Assembly (NCBI GenBank): GCA_002746115.1
Contig: NVXL01000006.1
Location: forward strand, 1 to 64,000
From: Alteromonadaceae bacterium
GTDB lineage: Bacteria; Pseudomonadota; Gammaproteobacteria; Pseudomonadales; Cellvibrionaceae
Direction: 5' to 3'
Length of the DNA: 64,000 nt
The position numbers were made by a program, and so were the translations under genes. The notes under the pieces were generated by a model. The model searched no databases and was not told where the DNA came from. It worked only from the letters and a program-made list of their open reading frames with translations. Below, in pieces: positions 27,538 through 37,156 of this stretch. Numbering within the stretch: the first letter of the stretch is position 1; every line of letters starts with the position of its first letter.

Positions 27538-29319
27538 ATGGCAGATTACAAGGCGCCCCTTAGAGATTTGCAGTTCGTTTTCGACGAGATTTTGAACTAT
27601 GAGCAGCATTACGAAAAACTTGGATTTGGTGATGATGCGTCGCCAGACATCGTTAGTGCCGTTATGGAGGAGGGCGCAAAGTTTTGTGAGAATGTACTAG
27701 CCCCGCTGAATCAAAGTGGCGACGCGGGCTGTACTTGGGATGATGGAGTAGTCACCACGCCAGAAGGTTTTAAAGCTGCCTATGAACAATATGTAGAGGG
27801 CGGGTGGGCTTCTATGAGTCACACTGCGGACTTCGGTGGCCAAGGCTTACCAGAGTCAATGGGTATCTGTCTCAGTGAGATGTGCGGCTCCGCCAACTGG
27901 TCTTGGGCGATGTACCCAGGCTTGTCTCACGGCGCTACAAAAACAGTTAAATTGCACGGCACTGATGAGCAACGCGAAATCTACCTGTACAAATTGATTG
28001 AAGGTAGCTGGACCGGCACCATGTGTTTGACTGAGTCGCATTGTGGTAGTGACCTTGGCATGCTGCGAACAAAAGCCGAACCTGTTGATGATGGTAGTTA
28101 CCGCATTACCGGCACAAAAATATTTATTTCCGCAGGCGAACACGATATAGCGGAAAATATTATCCACATTGTGTTAGCGCGCTTACCCGATGCCCCTGCG
28201 GGAACTAAAGGTATCTCCTTGTTTGTGGTGCCCAAATTTATTCCCAATGCCGAAGGTGCCGTCGGCGAGCGCAACAGTTTAGCTTGCGGTGCAATTGAGC
28301 ATAAAATGGGTTTGCACGGTAACGCGACTTGCGTCATGAATTTTGATGGCGCTACCGGCTATTTGATCGGGCCTGCGAATCGCGGTTTAAATTGCATGTT
28401 CACTTTTATGAATGCGGCGCGTATTGGTACAGCTGTCCAAGGTTTGGCTCATGGTGAACTAGGCTATCAAAAAGCGTTAGCTTACGCGAAAGATCGCCTT
28501 CAGGGGCGCAAGCTCAGTGGCGCAGATAACCCCGATGGTTCAGCGGACGCCATTATCAATCACGCCGATGTGCGCCGTATGCTATTAACCCAGAAAGCCT
28601 TTGTTGAAGGCGCGCGGATGTTAATTTATTACTTGGCCCAATGTGTGGATATCGAAGCGCATGGTGATGATGATAACGAAATGAACGAGGCTGGCGAGCT
28701 ACTGGCTTTATTAACGCCTATTGCTAAAGCCTTTATTACCGAGACCGGTTTTGAAAGTGCTAACTTGGCGATGCAGTGCTTTGGCGGCCATGGTTACATT
28801 AAGGAGTGGGGGGTTGAGCAAAACGTACGCGACGCTCGGATTGCTACCTTGTACGAAGGTACCACCGGGATTCAAGCGCTCGATCTTTTGGGGCGAAAAG
28901 TATTGCTCACCCAAGGCGAGTCGCTAAAGCGCTTTACCAAAATTATCCATAAATTTTGTAAAGCTCACGCTGAAGATGAAGCGCTTAAAGAGTTTATAGC
29001 GCCGCTCGCTCAGCTTAATAAAGAATGGGGCGATCTTACTATGCATGTTGGTTTGGCCGCTATGGAAAACCCAGACGAAGTAAGCGCTGCGTCAGTGGAC
29101 TATTTGATGTTCTCAGGTTACGTGACCTTTGCGTATTTCTGGGCGAGAGCTGCTCAAACGGCCCTAGCCAGCGATCAATCGTCCGAGGCTTTTTACCAGT
29201 CAAAAATTAAAACAGCGCGTTTTTACTTTCAGCGTGTCTTACCTCGTACCGAGGGCTTAGTTAGGACTGTTAAAGCTGGCGGTAAAAGTATAATGAGTTT
29301 TGAGTTGGATGAATTCTAG
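27538..29319 (+). CDS. Acyl-CoA dehydrogenase
   Basis: 593 aa from ATG 27538, with GAGGA seven bases upstream. It has the long acyl-CoA dehydrogenase layout of proteobacteria: N-terminal helical domain, beta domain with TGTMCLTESHCGSDLG, then the C-terminal helical domain with FGGHGYIKEWGVEQ and YEGTTGIQALDLLGRK. A further C-terminal extension is present. It oxidises acyl-CoA to enoyl-CoA using FAD in beta-oxidation. Chain-length preference cannot be read from sequence. The AraC gene lies upstream and a FadD-like ligase downstream. Confidence 0.93.
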   Translation: MADYKAPLRDLQFVFDEILNYEQHYEKLGFGDDASPDIVSAVMEEGAKFCENVLAPLNQSGDAGCTWDDGVVTTPEGFKAAYEQYVEGGWASMSHTADFGGQGLPESMGICLSEMCGSANWSWAMYPGLSHGATKTVKLHGTDEQREIYLYKLIEGSWTGTMCLTESHCGSDLGMLRTKAEPVDDGSYRITGTKIFISAGEHDIAENIIHIVLARLPDAPAGTKGISLFVVPKFIPNAEGAVGERNSLACGAIEHKMGLHGNATCVMNFDGATGYLIGPANRGLNCMFTFMNAARIGTAVQGLAHGELGYQKALAYAKDRLQGRKLSGADNPDGSADAIINHADVRRMLLTQKAFVEGARMLIYYLAQCVDIEAHGDDDNEMNEAGELLALLTPIAKAFITETGFESANLAMQCFGGHGYIKEWGVEQNVRDARIATLYEGTTGIQALDLLGRKVLLTQGESLKRFTKIIHKFCKAHAEDEALKEFIAPLAQLNKEWGDLTMHVGLAAMENPDEVSAASVDYLMFSGYVTFAYFWARAAQTALASDQSSEAFYQSKIKTARFYFQRVLPRTEGLVRTVKAGGKSIMSFELDEF

Positions 29320-29342
29320 ATAAGAGCATTGTTCTAAAGAGT

Positions 29343-29384
29343 GTGTTCTACGGAATGTGCTCTACAGAATGTGTTATACCTACT
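29343..29384. repeat. Three degenerate 14-base tandem units
   Basis: Between the acyl-CoA dehydrogenase and ligase genes: GTGTTCTACGGAAT (29343-29356), GTGCTCTACAGAAT (29357-29370) and GTGTTATACCTACT (29371-29384). The first two differ at two positions; the third is more diverged. Related GTCATAC-containing sequence continues to about 29420. No coding potential; may be slippage-derived or a regulatory array. Confidence 0.5.
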
Positions 29385-29509
29385 TGTGTCATACTGATAC
29401 CTGTCATACCAAAATGTATAATAGGTACTGGTGATACTTTAGGTAAGTATTTTACACGTTTTTGAGTTGCCCTAATTTATCTATTATAACCACCGGCAGG
29501 AGCTTGGCT

Positions 29510-31123
29510 TTGAACGCACCATCACGCTATGAAACCGTTGTTGAATTGGTCGAAGATACGTTTAAAAAATATCCTGATCGGCCTGCGTATAGTTGCATGG
29601 GGCACAGCCTCACATTCTTCGAAGTGGATCAACTCTCCGCTCGTTTTGCCAGTTACCTCAGTCATGACTTAGGCCTTGAGCCGGGTGACCGCATTGCGAT
29701 TCAGTTGCCCAATACCCTGCAACTACCCGTGGTGATGTACGCTGCTATTCGTGCAGGCCTAGTGTTGGTCATGGCCAATCCGCTTTATACCCCAAGAGAG
29801 ATTAAGCACCAGCTATGTGATAGCGAGGCGAAAGCCTTAGTGGTGCTAGCGAACGTGGCCTATAACGCGGCTGAAATTATTGAGCAAACCTCAGTTGATC
29901 ACGTCATCGTGACGGAAATTGCAGATTTACATCCAACACCAAAACGCTTGCTGATTAATTTCATCGTCAAAAATATTAAAAAAATGGTACCTAAATACCG
30001 CTTTAAAAACGCACTGCCTCTTCGTGAATGTTTTGCAGGGATCCAACACCTTCCTCCTAAGCCGTTTAAAAAAACACGGGAGTCCTTGTTCGCATTGCAA
30101 TATACCGGTGGTACGACTGGCGTCTCGAAGGGCGCAATGCTAAGTCACGGGAACCTCGCCAGCAATGTATGGCAGGTGTATAGCATGACGCCTGAAGCAT
30201 TTATCGAGGAAAACGGAATTTTTATTGCTTGCCTTCCGATGTACCATATTTACGCCTTGCAGATTCATGCTCTAACATCATTTTGTGCTGGTGCGTTAAA
30301 CGTGCTTATCCCCAACCCTAGGGATCTAAATTCCTTAGTTGATGCCATTAAGCAGATTAAATTTACCGCATTCGTAGGGATTAACACCTTGTACGTTGCG
30401 CTCTGTCGTTTTCCTAGAGTAAAGGAAATTGATTTTTCACATTTAAAAGTATCCTCCGCCGGAGGCATGGCGCTTACTGAAGACGCGTCTAACGCTTGGT
30501 ATAAGCTGACAGGTATTCCCATTTGCGAAGGTTACGGTTTGTCTGAGACCTCGCCCGTGGTGACGGGTAATACGCCGCTCTCCAATGAGCTTGGAACGAT
30601 AGGTAAGCCTTTAATGGATACCCATATTATGCTTATTGATGAGTTAGGTGAGCAGGTGGCAGCAGGGGAGGTTGGGGAGTTATGTGTCCGTGGCCCACAA
30701 GTGATGTCAGGATACTGGCGGCGAGATGAGGAAAATGCAGAAGTGTTTTTGCCTAGTGGCCATTTTAAAACCGGCGACATGGCAGTGCTTAATGGCAATG
30801 GCACCTATAGTCTTGTCGATCGCAAAAAAGATATGATTTTGGTCTCGGGTTTTAATGTTTACCCTAATGAGGTCGAGGGTGTGTTGAGTATGCACGAGGA
30901 TGTTGTAGAAGCTGCTGTGGTGGGGGTACACGACGAAAAAACAGGTGAAGCTGTTATCGCTTATGTTGTCCCTGAAAACGATGATGTTTCAGTTGAGACG
31001 CTCAAAGCGTATTGCAAGAAAAACCTCACCGGCTATAAGCGTCCTAAAACAATTGAGTTTCGTGAGAGCTTACCTAAATCGAATGTCGGTAAAATATTGC
31101 GACGTGAGCTGCGCGCGGGCTAG
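29510..31123 (+). CDS. Long-chain fatty acid--CoA ligase, FadD-like
   Basis: 537 aa from a TTG at 29510, chosen because AGGAG lies seven bases upstream. AMP-forming ligase motifs are clear: YTGGTTGVSKGAML (P-loop), EGYGLSETSPV, and VDRKKDMILVSGFNVYPNEVE, ending SNVGKILRRELR with the catalytic Lys. Close in layout to E. coli FadD (561 aa) but ~20 residues shorter at the N-terminus. It activates fatty acids to acyl-CoA. Neighbours (acyl-CoA dehydrogenase, AraC regulator, patatin) fit lipid breakdown. Likely a paralog of a core fadD elsewhere. Confidence 0.9.
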   Translation: MNAPSRYETVVELVEDTFKKYPDRPAYSCMGHSLTFFEVDQLSARFASYLSHDLGLEPGDRIAIQLPNTLQLPVVMYAAIRAGLVLVMANPLYTPREIKHQLCDSEAKALVVLANVAYNAAEIIEQTSVDHVIVTEIADLHPTPKRLLINFIVKNIKKMVPKYRFKNALPLRECFAGIQHLPPKPFKKTRESLFALQYTGGTTGVSKGAMLSHGNLASNVWQVYSMTPEAFIEENGIFIACLPMYHIYALQIHALTSFCAGALNVLIPNPRDLNSLVDAIKQIKFTAFVGINTLYVALCRFPRVKEIDFSHLKVSSAGGMALTEDASNAWYKLTGIPICEGYGLSETSPVVTGNTPLSNELGTIGKPLMDTHIMLIDELGEQVAAGEVGELCVRGPQVMSGYWRRDEENAEVFLPSGHFKTGDMAVLNGNGTYSLVDRKKDMILVSGFNVYPNEVEGVLSMHEDVVEAAVVGVHDEKTGEAVIAYVVPENDDVSVETLKAYCKKNLTGYKRPKTIEFRESLPKSNVGKILRRELRAG

Positions 31124-31218
31124 TTGACTGCTTTGAATGTCGCCGTATTTAGATAAATAGATCAGCAAAGGAACTACTCGTTGACTAAGCTGAATGTAAT
31201 AACTTAGATCAGATACTT

Positions 31219-32379
31219 ATGTCAACTAATGCGCTTATTCTTTCCGGTGGTGGTGCTCGAGCCGCATATCAAGTCGGTGTATTACAAGCGGTTTCCGATA
31301 TCTTGCCTGCTCTCGATAATCCTTTCCCTATTATTTGTGGTACGTCTGCCGGAGCCATAAATGCGGCAGCTATGGCGGCTCACCCCGGGAGTTTTCGCCA
31401 AGCGAGTCGAGATCTTGCCAATACTTGGAATAGTCTTGAAGTCAATCATGTCTTTAAAACGGGCTGGGGGGCGATGCTCTCAGGTCTTGGGCAAGCAGGG
31501 GCATCTTTGTTCCATGAAGGCTTGGTTGGCGGCGGTAAATCCGTCGCCTTACTTGATAACTCACCGCTGCGTGGAAAAATTGAAGAATTTATTCCCTTTG
31601 CTAATATCCAGAGGCGCGTTGATCAAGGCGTATTGCGTGCACTAAGTATTACCGCTTTAGGGTATAGCTCAGGGGAGTCCGTGAGTTTTTTTCAAGGCGC
31701 ACCCGATCTAGAAGGGTGGCGTCGTTTTCGTCGTGTAGGCACCCCAGAAAAAATCACTGTCGAGCATCTGCTTGCCTCGTCGGCTATTCCGGCGGTATTT
31801 CCTGCCGTTTGTTTAAATCACGAATTTTTCGGTGATGGCGCGATGCGGCAAATGGCACCGATTAGCTCCGCGTTGCATTTAGGTGCTGATCGTGTTTTTG
31901 TAATTGGTGTGAGTGGCAATCGGCATGCTGCAGCGCATTGGAAGTACCGGAAAAAAGTTCCGTCCAAACGCCCTCCGTCAATTGCTCAAGTGCTTGGGCA
32001 AATGTTTAATTCGGCATTTATCGACTCTCTAGAAGGCGACATCGAGCATTTAGAACGAGCTAATACCTTGCTGAATTGTATACCTGAACGTGAGCGAGAG
32101 GAGCTTAAGCCCTTACGTCCAGTCGATACTTTAATTATCTCGCCGTCTAAACCGCTAGATAAAATTGCTGGGCGACAAATACGCAATTTGCCTCGGAGTT
32201 TACGGTTTTTTCTTGGTGCGACTGGGGCTACCGCTCGTGGTGACGGCTCAGCCGTGGCAAGTTATTTATTGTTTGCACATGAATATTGTCACGAGTTGAT
32301 GGAGCTGGGCTATCAAGATGCCATGTGGGAGCGCGACTCCATTGAGTCGTTTTTTGCGAACACATCTAAAGATAAATAA
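31219..32379 (+). CDS. Patatin-like phospholipase
   Basis: 386 aa. The catalytic dyad is intact: GTSAG with Ser43 and DGA with Asp205. The oxyanion-hole motif SGGGARAAYQ is at 9-17. There is no signal peptide, so it is cytoplasmic unless exported by another route. The C-terminal ~180 residues belong to the bacterial DUF3336-free patatin type. Probable acyl hydrolase releasing fatty acids, which would suit the adjacent ligase and dehydrogenase. Several T6SS effectors are patatins, but nothing here links this one to the island 3 kb away. Confidence 0.9.
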   Translation: MSTNALILSGGGARAAYQVGVLQAVSDILPALDNPFPIICGTSAGAINAAAMAAHPGSFRQASRDLANTWNSLEVNHVFKTGWGAMLSGLGQAGASLFHEGLVGGGKSVALLDNSPLRGKIEEFIPFANIQRRVDQGVLRALSITALGYSSGESVSFFQGAPDLEGWRRFRRVGTPEKITVEHLLASSAIPAVFPAVCLNHEFFGDGAMRQMAPISSALHLGADRVFVIGVSGNRHAAAHWKYRKKVPSKRPPSIAQVLGQMFNSAFIDSLEGDIEHLERANTLLNCIPEREREELKPLRPVDTLIISPSKPLDKIAGRQIRNLPRSLRFFLGATGATARGDGSAVASYLLFAHEYCHELMELGYQDAMWERDSIESFFANTSKDK

Positions 32380-32622
32380 TAGTAGTGCTGCTTGTTAATT
32401 TAGATTGTTTATAAGGAATAGCGGTTTGTCGTGTCGAATGTTAACTGCCAAATGTTAAGCCTTAAGTATTTATCTATAGATATAACCCTTTACGCATTAA
32501 AGAGTTATATGCTTTCAGCTTTGTTTGCAGTGTGCTGAATGGGGGCTATACTCAAGGCTTAATACTCTTTTTTTTGTCGTGATGTCTCCGTCGTTTTGTA
32601 ACATGTTTTGATATTTAATTAG

Positions 32623-32931
32623 ATGGCTAAATACATGAATGATTTAGATTTAAAATGTGATCAGCTCTCTATTGGTATCGAAGAACTATTTGTCTTCCCC
32701 GCCTGTCTTGACTGGTATCAAAAAGCTAGGGGCTTGATGAGCGGCAACAATATGATTACCTATAATTTTAGCAATTGTCGTCATATCGATAGTAGTGCTC
32801 TAGGTGTGCTTTTTGCTTTGACTCGAACCCGATCTCCGGGAGCGCCGAGAGCTGAATTCATCAACGTCGATCCGGGTGTGCTAAAAATTATGTGTCTATA
32901 TAAGCTTGATAAGTTTTATACCATTAACTGA
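32623..32931 (+). CDS. STAS-domain protein (anti-sigma-antagonist type)
   Basis: 102 aa. The core motif IDSSALGVLFAL (55-66) matches the phospho-acceptor loop of SpoIIAA-type STAS domains, with Ser57/Ser58 as candidates. No partner anti-sigma kinase of RsbW type is visible. The next gene, 54 bases downstream on the same strand, encodes a PAS hybrid kinase, so the pair probably forms a signalling unit. Confidence 0.8.
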   Translation: MAKYMNDLDLKCDQLSIGIEELFVFPACLDWYQKARGLMSGNNMITYNFSNCRHIDSSALGVLFALTRTRSPGAPRAEFINVDPGVLKIMCLYKLDKFYTIN

Positions 32932-32985
32932 TCAATGTGATTGCATGATTTGTGTTATGCAAATACAGCCTAAGGCACTCTTCTC

Positions 32986-34965
32986 ATGAGCGAGATTACC
33001 CTGCCAGACCTATGTGATATCTACGCGCATATTTGCAATGTCACCCCGGTGGGTGGCTGGGAATACTTCCCCGCATCAAAGAGGCTCCATCTAACCCCTC
33101 AGATCGGCATCATTCTTCGCTATGACCTGGGTTTTGAACCTAACGATTTATATGGAATGTTTCATACTGTCGTTGATGAGGATAGCGAGACTATCTGGAC
33201 GGCCATTACTCTTGCGCTAAAAGATTCTAAACCCTGGGCTTTGGAGCTCCGAATTACCAACGACGATGAGCCGGCCAAAACTATATATAGTGACGTAGTT
33301 TTCATACCGCTTACTGACGGCGAGGTTAAATTGGTGGGTTGCATTGAGGACGTAAGCGAGAAGAAGCGCCACTTAACGGATCTTAAAACCGCTTATGCTG
33401 AGCTGAATTACGGGAAGTCAGCCCTTAATCACCATGCAATTGTTAGTATGTTTGATGAGTATGGTCGTGTTTTTTATGTGAATAAAAAATTCTGCGAAAT
33501 TTCGGGGTATGCCTTCAGTGAGCTTGTTGGTGTGGACTACAAAATTGTCAATTCGGGTTTTCATAGTGAGGAGTTTTGGCTGGAATTTTGGCGTATTTTG
33601 ACTACCAAATCCGTATGGTACGGTGAAATCAGTAATCGTAATCAAGCGGGTGATCTGTATTGGTTGCAACTTACCGTGGTGCCGCATTTAAATGAAGATG
33701 GATTTGTTGATCGCTACATTTCAATTGGCACGGATATTACGGAGCGTAAATTCGCGTTTCAAGAAAAGTCACGTTTACAACGGGCGCTCTATCAGTCGCA
33801 GAAAATGGAAGCAATTGGTCGTCTTGTGAGTGGTATTGCTCATGACTTTAATAATATTCTAACGTCTTCGATTGGGTATGCGGAGTTAATTGAAATAAGT
33901 TTGGCACAAAATAAAGTGGATAAAATAGAACGCTATCTTGGCTTTATCAAGTCAGCGGGTGAGCGAGGTCAGGCATTAGCAGGGCGCATGTTAAATTTTG
34001 GACGCAAGAGTGATTTATGCGTTCGGGTATTTAATCCTGTTGAGGTGTTACATAAGTACGTTGATTTTTTGCGTCCTCTGATACCTGCCACGATTGATGT
34101 TCGCTTGCAATGTGATGTGTCAGAGGGATTGTATATTCGTTTTGATGAAGGTGAGTTTCAACAGGTTATAATGAATTTGGTGGTAAATGCCCGTGATGCA
34201 GTTGTTGAGTGCGGAGGGGATGGGGCAAAGGGAGTAATTTCTATCGCCTGTCAAAAACGTTATTTTGATCCTGTTGAGTGTGTCGCCTGCCACGAAAGTA
34301 TTGGTGAAGATTTTGTGGTGGTAAGTGTTTCTGATACCGGCGCGGGTGTGGAGCGGGAGCATTTGTCTAAAATTTTCGATCCGTTTTTCACGACTAAAGC
34401 CCAAGGAAAAGGGTCGGGCTTGGGTTTGGCTCTGGTTAACAATGCGGCACATTCCTATGGCGGCCATCTGTTGGTGGACGAATCTGCGTCAGAGGTGAGC
34501 GTAGGCACCTGTATGTCGGTGCTGTTACCGCTTCAAGAAGCACCGGTGGGCGAATTTCCAGAGGATCTTATTAGCAAGGTGGAAAATCATTTGCCAATAG
34601 AGAGTAAACTTATTATGGTGGTCGATGACGATGAGAGTGTTGCGGAGTTTTTATGCGAGTTTTTCCATCACTTGGGGCATAAAACAAAGCAATTTTCTAA
34701 CTCGGGAAATGCAATTATTGAAGTGAATCGCTGTATCCATTTATATGATATGGTGTTCACGGATATTAGTATGCCTGAGCACACTGGTGTGGATCTTTTA
34801 AATGTTATTCGAGCCCAAGACGCCAATATATCGGTAGTGGGTATGTCTGCTACGAGCGATATTGTAAGTGAGCAAAACTATGCGGATCTAGGGTTTAATA
34901 TGTTTATTAATAAACCATTAGATGTTAGGTGTATTGAAGGTTTATTGCCGTCGTTGGTGTCTTAA
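32986..34965 (+). CDS. Soluble PAS-PAS hybrid sensor histidine kinase
   Basis: 659 aa, no membrane segment. PAS-like regions occupy ~20-125 and ~140-255. HisKA has His286 in LVSGIAHDFNNIL, typical of the NtrB/FixL-like class. The ATPase lobe has the N box (NLVVNARDAV), DTGAGV and GKGSGLGLALV. A C-terminal receiver (~540-655) carries Asp593 (MVFTDISMPEHTG). A CVAC pair (433-436) inside the ATPase lobe is unusual. No stand-alone response regulator is adjacent. Confidence 0.93.
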   Translation: MSEITLPDLCDIYAHICNVTPVGGWEYFPASKRLHLTPQIGIILRYDLGFEPNDLYGMFHTVVDEDSETIWTAITLALKDSKPWALELRITNDDEPAKTIYSDVVFIPLTDGEVKLVGCIEDVSEKKRHLTDLKTAYAELNYGKSALNHHAIVSMFDEYGRVFYVNKKFCEISGYAFSELVGVDYKIVNSGFHSEEFWLEFWRILTTKSVWYGEISNRNQAGDLYWLQLTVVPHLNEDGFVDRYISIGTDITERKFAFQEKSRLQRALYQSQKMEAIGRLVSGIAHDFNNILTSSIGYAELIEISLAQNKVDKIERYLGFIKSAGERGQALAGRMLNFGRKSDLCVRVFNPVEVLHKYVDFLRPLIPATIDVRLQCDVSEGLYIRFDEGEFQQVIMNLVVNARDAVVECGGDGAKGVISIACQKRYFDPVECVACHESIGEDFVVVSVSDTGAGVEREHLSKIFDPFFTTKAQGKGSGLGLALVNNAAHSYGGHLLVDESASEVSVGTCMSVLLPLQEAPVGEFPEDLISKVENHLPIESKLIMVVDDDESVAEFLCEFFHHLGHKTKQFSNSGNAIIEVNRCIHLYDMVFTDISMPEHTGVDLLNVIRAQDANISVVGMSATSDIVSEQNYADLGFNMFINKPLDVRCIEGLLPSLVS

Positions 34966-35039
34966 GGGGACACATGACCCATTTTCGAGATGTTTTTTGA
35001 CACCTAGCCTGAATCAGGATTGAGGTTTGGATGATTCGG

Positions 35040-35657
35040 TTATTTGAATTGCTGACCGTCTACCCATTTGGAAACATTAACTAGGTTGAGCGCAGATACG
35101 TCAAACTGCTTAAATATGTCGACTATTTTTTTGTGGACGAAGGTATATCCGATATCCGTGTTCATAGGCCTAAAAATCAATCGTGCTTCTTCATGGGTGC
35201 TGTCCATTGCTTCTTCCATAAAAGCATATTTTTCCATCGCATGATCGTCTGCGTCTTCTTCATACTCGACAATTTGAGAATTTTCATAGTCAATACAGTC
35301 AAACTCTTCGTGAATACTGAAATACCAATAGTCTTCGTGAAATTTCCCATTATCGTCAATGATAATAGAAGGGTATAGCTGGAAATTGTCGATTTTAAAA
35401 TCTTTTAGTTTCTCTCGAACATCTTTATGGACGATGAGTAAGTCCATGTTCATATGAAACATACCTAACTTTCTTTCGATTGAATTTTTTTTGTCTTCCT
35501 CTTTGTGCGCGTTTTCGAAATATAATGGGTCACCGCCTAAATTGAGCTCTTCGTATTCGTAATCTCAATCTGCTGTTTTTTGTAGGGCAGTTAAATATAA
35601 TGTGTGCTCATCGTACTTTTTAAATACGATGTAGTACTGATCTTCGTATGTGCTCAT
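35040..35657 (-). pseudogene. Immunity-gene copy inactivated by one in-frame TGA
   Basis: Read from ATG 35657 it aligns without gaps to the intact copy at 35821-36438 and is exactly the same length (206 codons with stop). Codon 31 is TGA (35567-35565) where the intact copy has CGA (Arg, in TADRDYEYE), a single C-to-T change. Downstream the frame stays open and conserved. Internal re-initiation at Met66 (35462) would give 140 aa lacking the N-terminal third. No ribosome binding site of note precedes that Met. The gene is degraded only at one base, so loss may be recent or the fragment may still be made. Confidence 0.85.
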
Positions 35658-35794
35658 ATTTAAAATTTTCCATACAGATGTTTATCTTTTTAAATCTGTG
35701 TATGCTTAAGTGATTCCGCAGATTCTACGATTCAAGAATATGGGAATTTGGTTTCGGTAGTTGATTTTTTGACCGCCTAGCCTGAACCGGAATT

Positions 35795-35818
35795 GATATT
35801 TAGATATTTAGATATTTA
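35795..35818. repeat. Three perfect copies of GATATTTA
   Basis: An eight-base unit, GATATTTA, repeats three times just after the stop codon of the intact immunity gene. It is absent from the other copy of the duplication, so it arose after the duplication or was lost in unit 1. Confidence 0.8.
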
Positions 35819-35820
35819 GA

Positions 35821-36438
35821 TTACCTGAATTGCGTTCCCGCATGCCATTCGGAAACTTTAACGAGGTTGAGCGCGGATGTATCAAACTGTTTGAATATAT
35901 TTACTATTTTTTTATGGATGATGGTATGGCCTATGTTCATGTTCATCGGCCTAAAGATTAAGCGACGCTCTTCAGGGATGTTGTCCATTGCTTCTTCGGA
36001 GAATATGTATTTCCTGATTTTGTGATCATCGACATTTTCTTCGTAATTTCTTATTTCTGAATTTTCATAGTCAACACAGTCAAATTCTTTATAGATACTG
36101 AAATACCAATAGTTGTCATGGAGCTGCCCCTCATCGTCGATAATGACTGAAGGGTATAACTGGAAGTTATCGATTTTGAAGTCTTTTAATTTTTCGCGGA
36201 TCTCATTGTGAACAATAAGAAGGTCCATGTTCATATGGAATTGCCCTATCTTTTTAGGGCTTGGGTTGGTCTTATCCTGTTCTTTGTATGCGTTTTCGAA
36301 GTACAGCGGTTCATCGCCCAAGTCGAGTTTTTCGTATTCGTAATCTCGGTCAGCTGTTTTTTGTAGAGACGCTAAATATAGGGTATGTTCGTCGTATTTT
36401 TTAAATACAATGTAGTATTGATCTTCGTATTTGTTCAT
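35821..36438 (-). CDS. Probable immunity protein for the adjacent AHH nuclease
   Basis: 205 aa from ATG 36438, which overlaps the stop of the upstream nuclease gene (ATGA), so translation is coupled. Soluble, strongly acidic, with no signal peptide, as expected for a cytoplasmic inhibitor of a DNase. It resembles the Imm11/Imm43-like immunity families (central region YWYFSIYKEFDCVDYENSE and the ending LNLVKVSEW), but the exact family is uncertain. Position, coupling and acidity make the immunity role likely. A second, broken copy follows. Confidence 0.8.
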   Translation of the reverse strand: MNKYEDQYYIVFKKYDEHTLYLASLQKTADRDYEYEKLDLGDEPLYFENAYKEQDKTNPSPKKIGQFHMNMDLLIVHNEIREKLKDFKIDNFQLYPSVIIDDEGQLHDNYWYFSIYKEFDCVDYENSEIRNYEENVDDHKIRKYIFSEEAMDNIPEERRLIFRPMNMNIGHTIIHKKIVNIFKQFDTSALNLVKVSEWHAGTQFR

Positions 36439-37145
36439 ATTCCTACTCTGGGTTCCCATTTGTCTGTGTAAGTGATGGTTTTTTTGTTTCCACGAGCATT
36501 GCTATCCTGATAGCGGAAGTCGATGCCATCGTTTGTTGGCGACTGGTGGTGTTTTCGTCCATGTAAGCAGCGAATTTTAGCCCCTTTTGCGGGATTTACA
36601 TCAAACTTATTTGCGCACCCAATGGCTGTTGAACTGTCTTCAAAATGTTCAAAAATAGCCGTTAATGGTATTTCGAATGCATTTATCTCAAATAAAACAT
36701 CTTTACTAATTGGGTCGAGGAGCTTGTGAACCTCACTGTCATCCTCTTTAATTTTTGTTTTTCCATAGCAACTCTTAAGCTTTACTTTTTTTTTCTTAAG
36801 TATGCTTGCCACGTAATCGTGATAAGGGCGTTCGCTGGGTCTAGAGTGGGTATGGTCGCCACGATGTAGTTGTGTTCTTAGCTGACAGGCCCCGGGAAGC
36901 GTCGCAGGAAAGCCAACTAGGTTTTTAATCTGGTTAATGTCGTAACCTTTTTTGACTAAAATCTCGCCAAGTCTTGATACGTTGACTGACTCCGCAGACA
37001 CTATATGATGAGTATCCATGTGCACGCCTTCGTTGAAAGGGTGTCCCGGTATCATTTTTACTCGCCTAACCCAGCGTTTCCTGTAGCCCTTTTTCTCAAT
37101 AGTGCCGTTGACGAAATCGCTTTCACCGCTGTCTTGTGATCCCAT
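36435..37145 (-). CDS. AHH-type (HNH/EndoVII fold) nuclease, putative T6SS toxin
   Basis: 236 aa. The DTHHIVS motif (His46, His47) followed by a HRGDHTH (94-100) and YHDYV (108-112) fits the AHH nuclease pattern of polymorphic toxins. It is basic overall. The start has AAGG nine bases upstream, overlapping the stop of the PAAR-like gene 11 bases earlier, so it is a separate polypeptide rather than a fusion. Usually such toxin domains sit at the C-terminus of the PAAR-like protein, so here it would have to be loaded non-covalently. DNA as target is inferred from the fold. Confidence 0.75.
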   Translation of the reverse strand: MGSQDSGESDFVNGTIEKKGYRKRWVRRVKMIPGHPFNEGVHMDTHHIVSAESVNVSRLGEILVKKGYDINQIKNLVGFPATLPGACQLRTQLHRGDHTHSRPSERPYHDYVASILKKKKVKLKSCYGKTKIKEDDSEVHKLLDPISKDVLFEINAFEIPLTAIFEHFEDSSTAIGCANKFDVNPAKGAKIRCLHGRKHHQSPTNDGIDFRYQDSNARGNKKTITYTDKWEPRVGI

Positions 37146-37156
37146 GTTATTTGACC

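Larger units (their letters stand above)
34993..36438. repeat. Tandem segmental duplication containing two immunity-gene copies
   Basis: Unit 1 (34993-35657) and unit 2 (35765-36438) align across the whole 618-base gene and about 50 bases of 3' flank, including TAGCCTGAA (35006-35014 and 35777-35785). Similarity ends at the start codon. The copies have diverged at many positions, mostly conservatively, so the duplication is not recent. Confidence 0.85.

Noticed and set aside
31219-32379. Patatin as a T6SS phospholipase effector
   Set aside because: Opposite strand, 3 kb from the island, no immunity gene, and it sits with lipid-metabolism genes.
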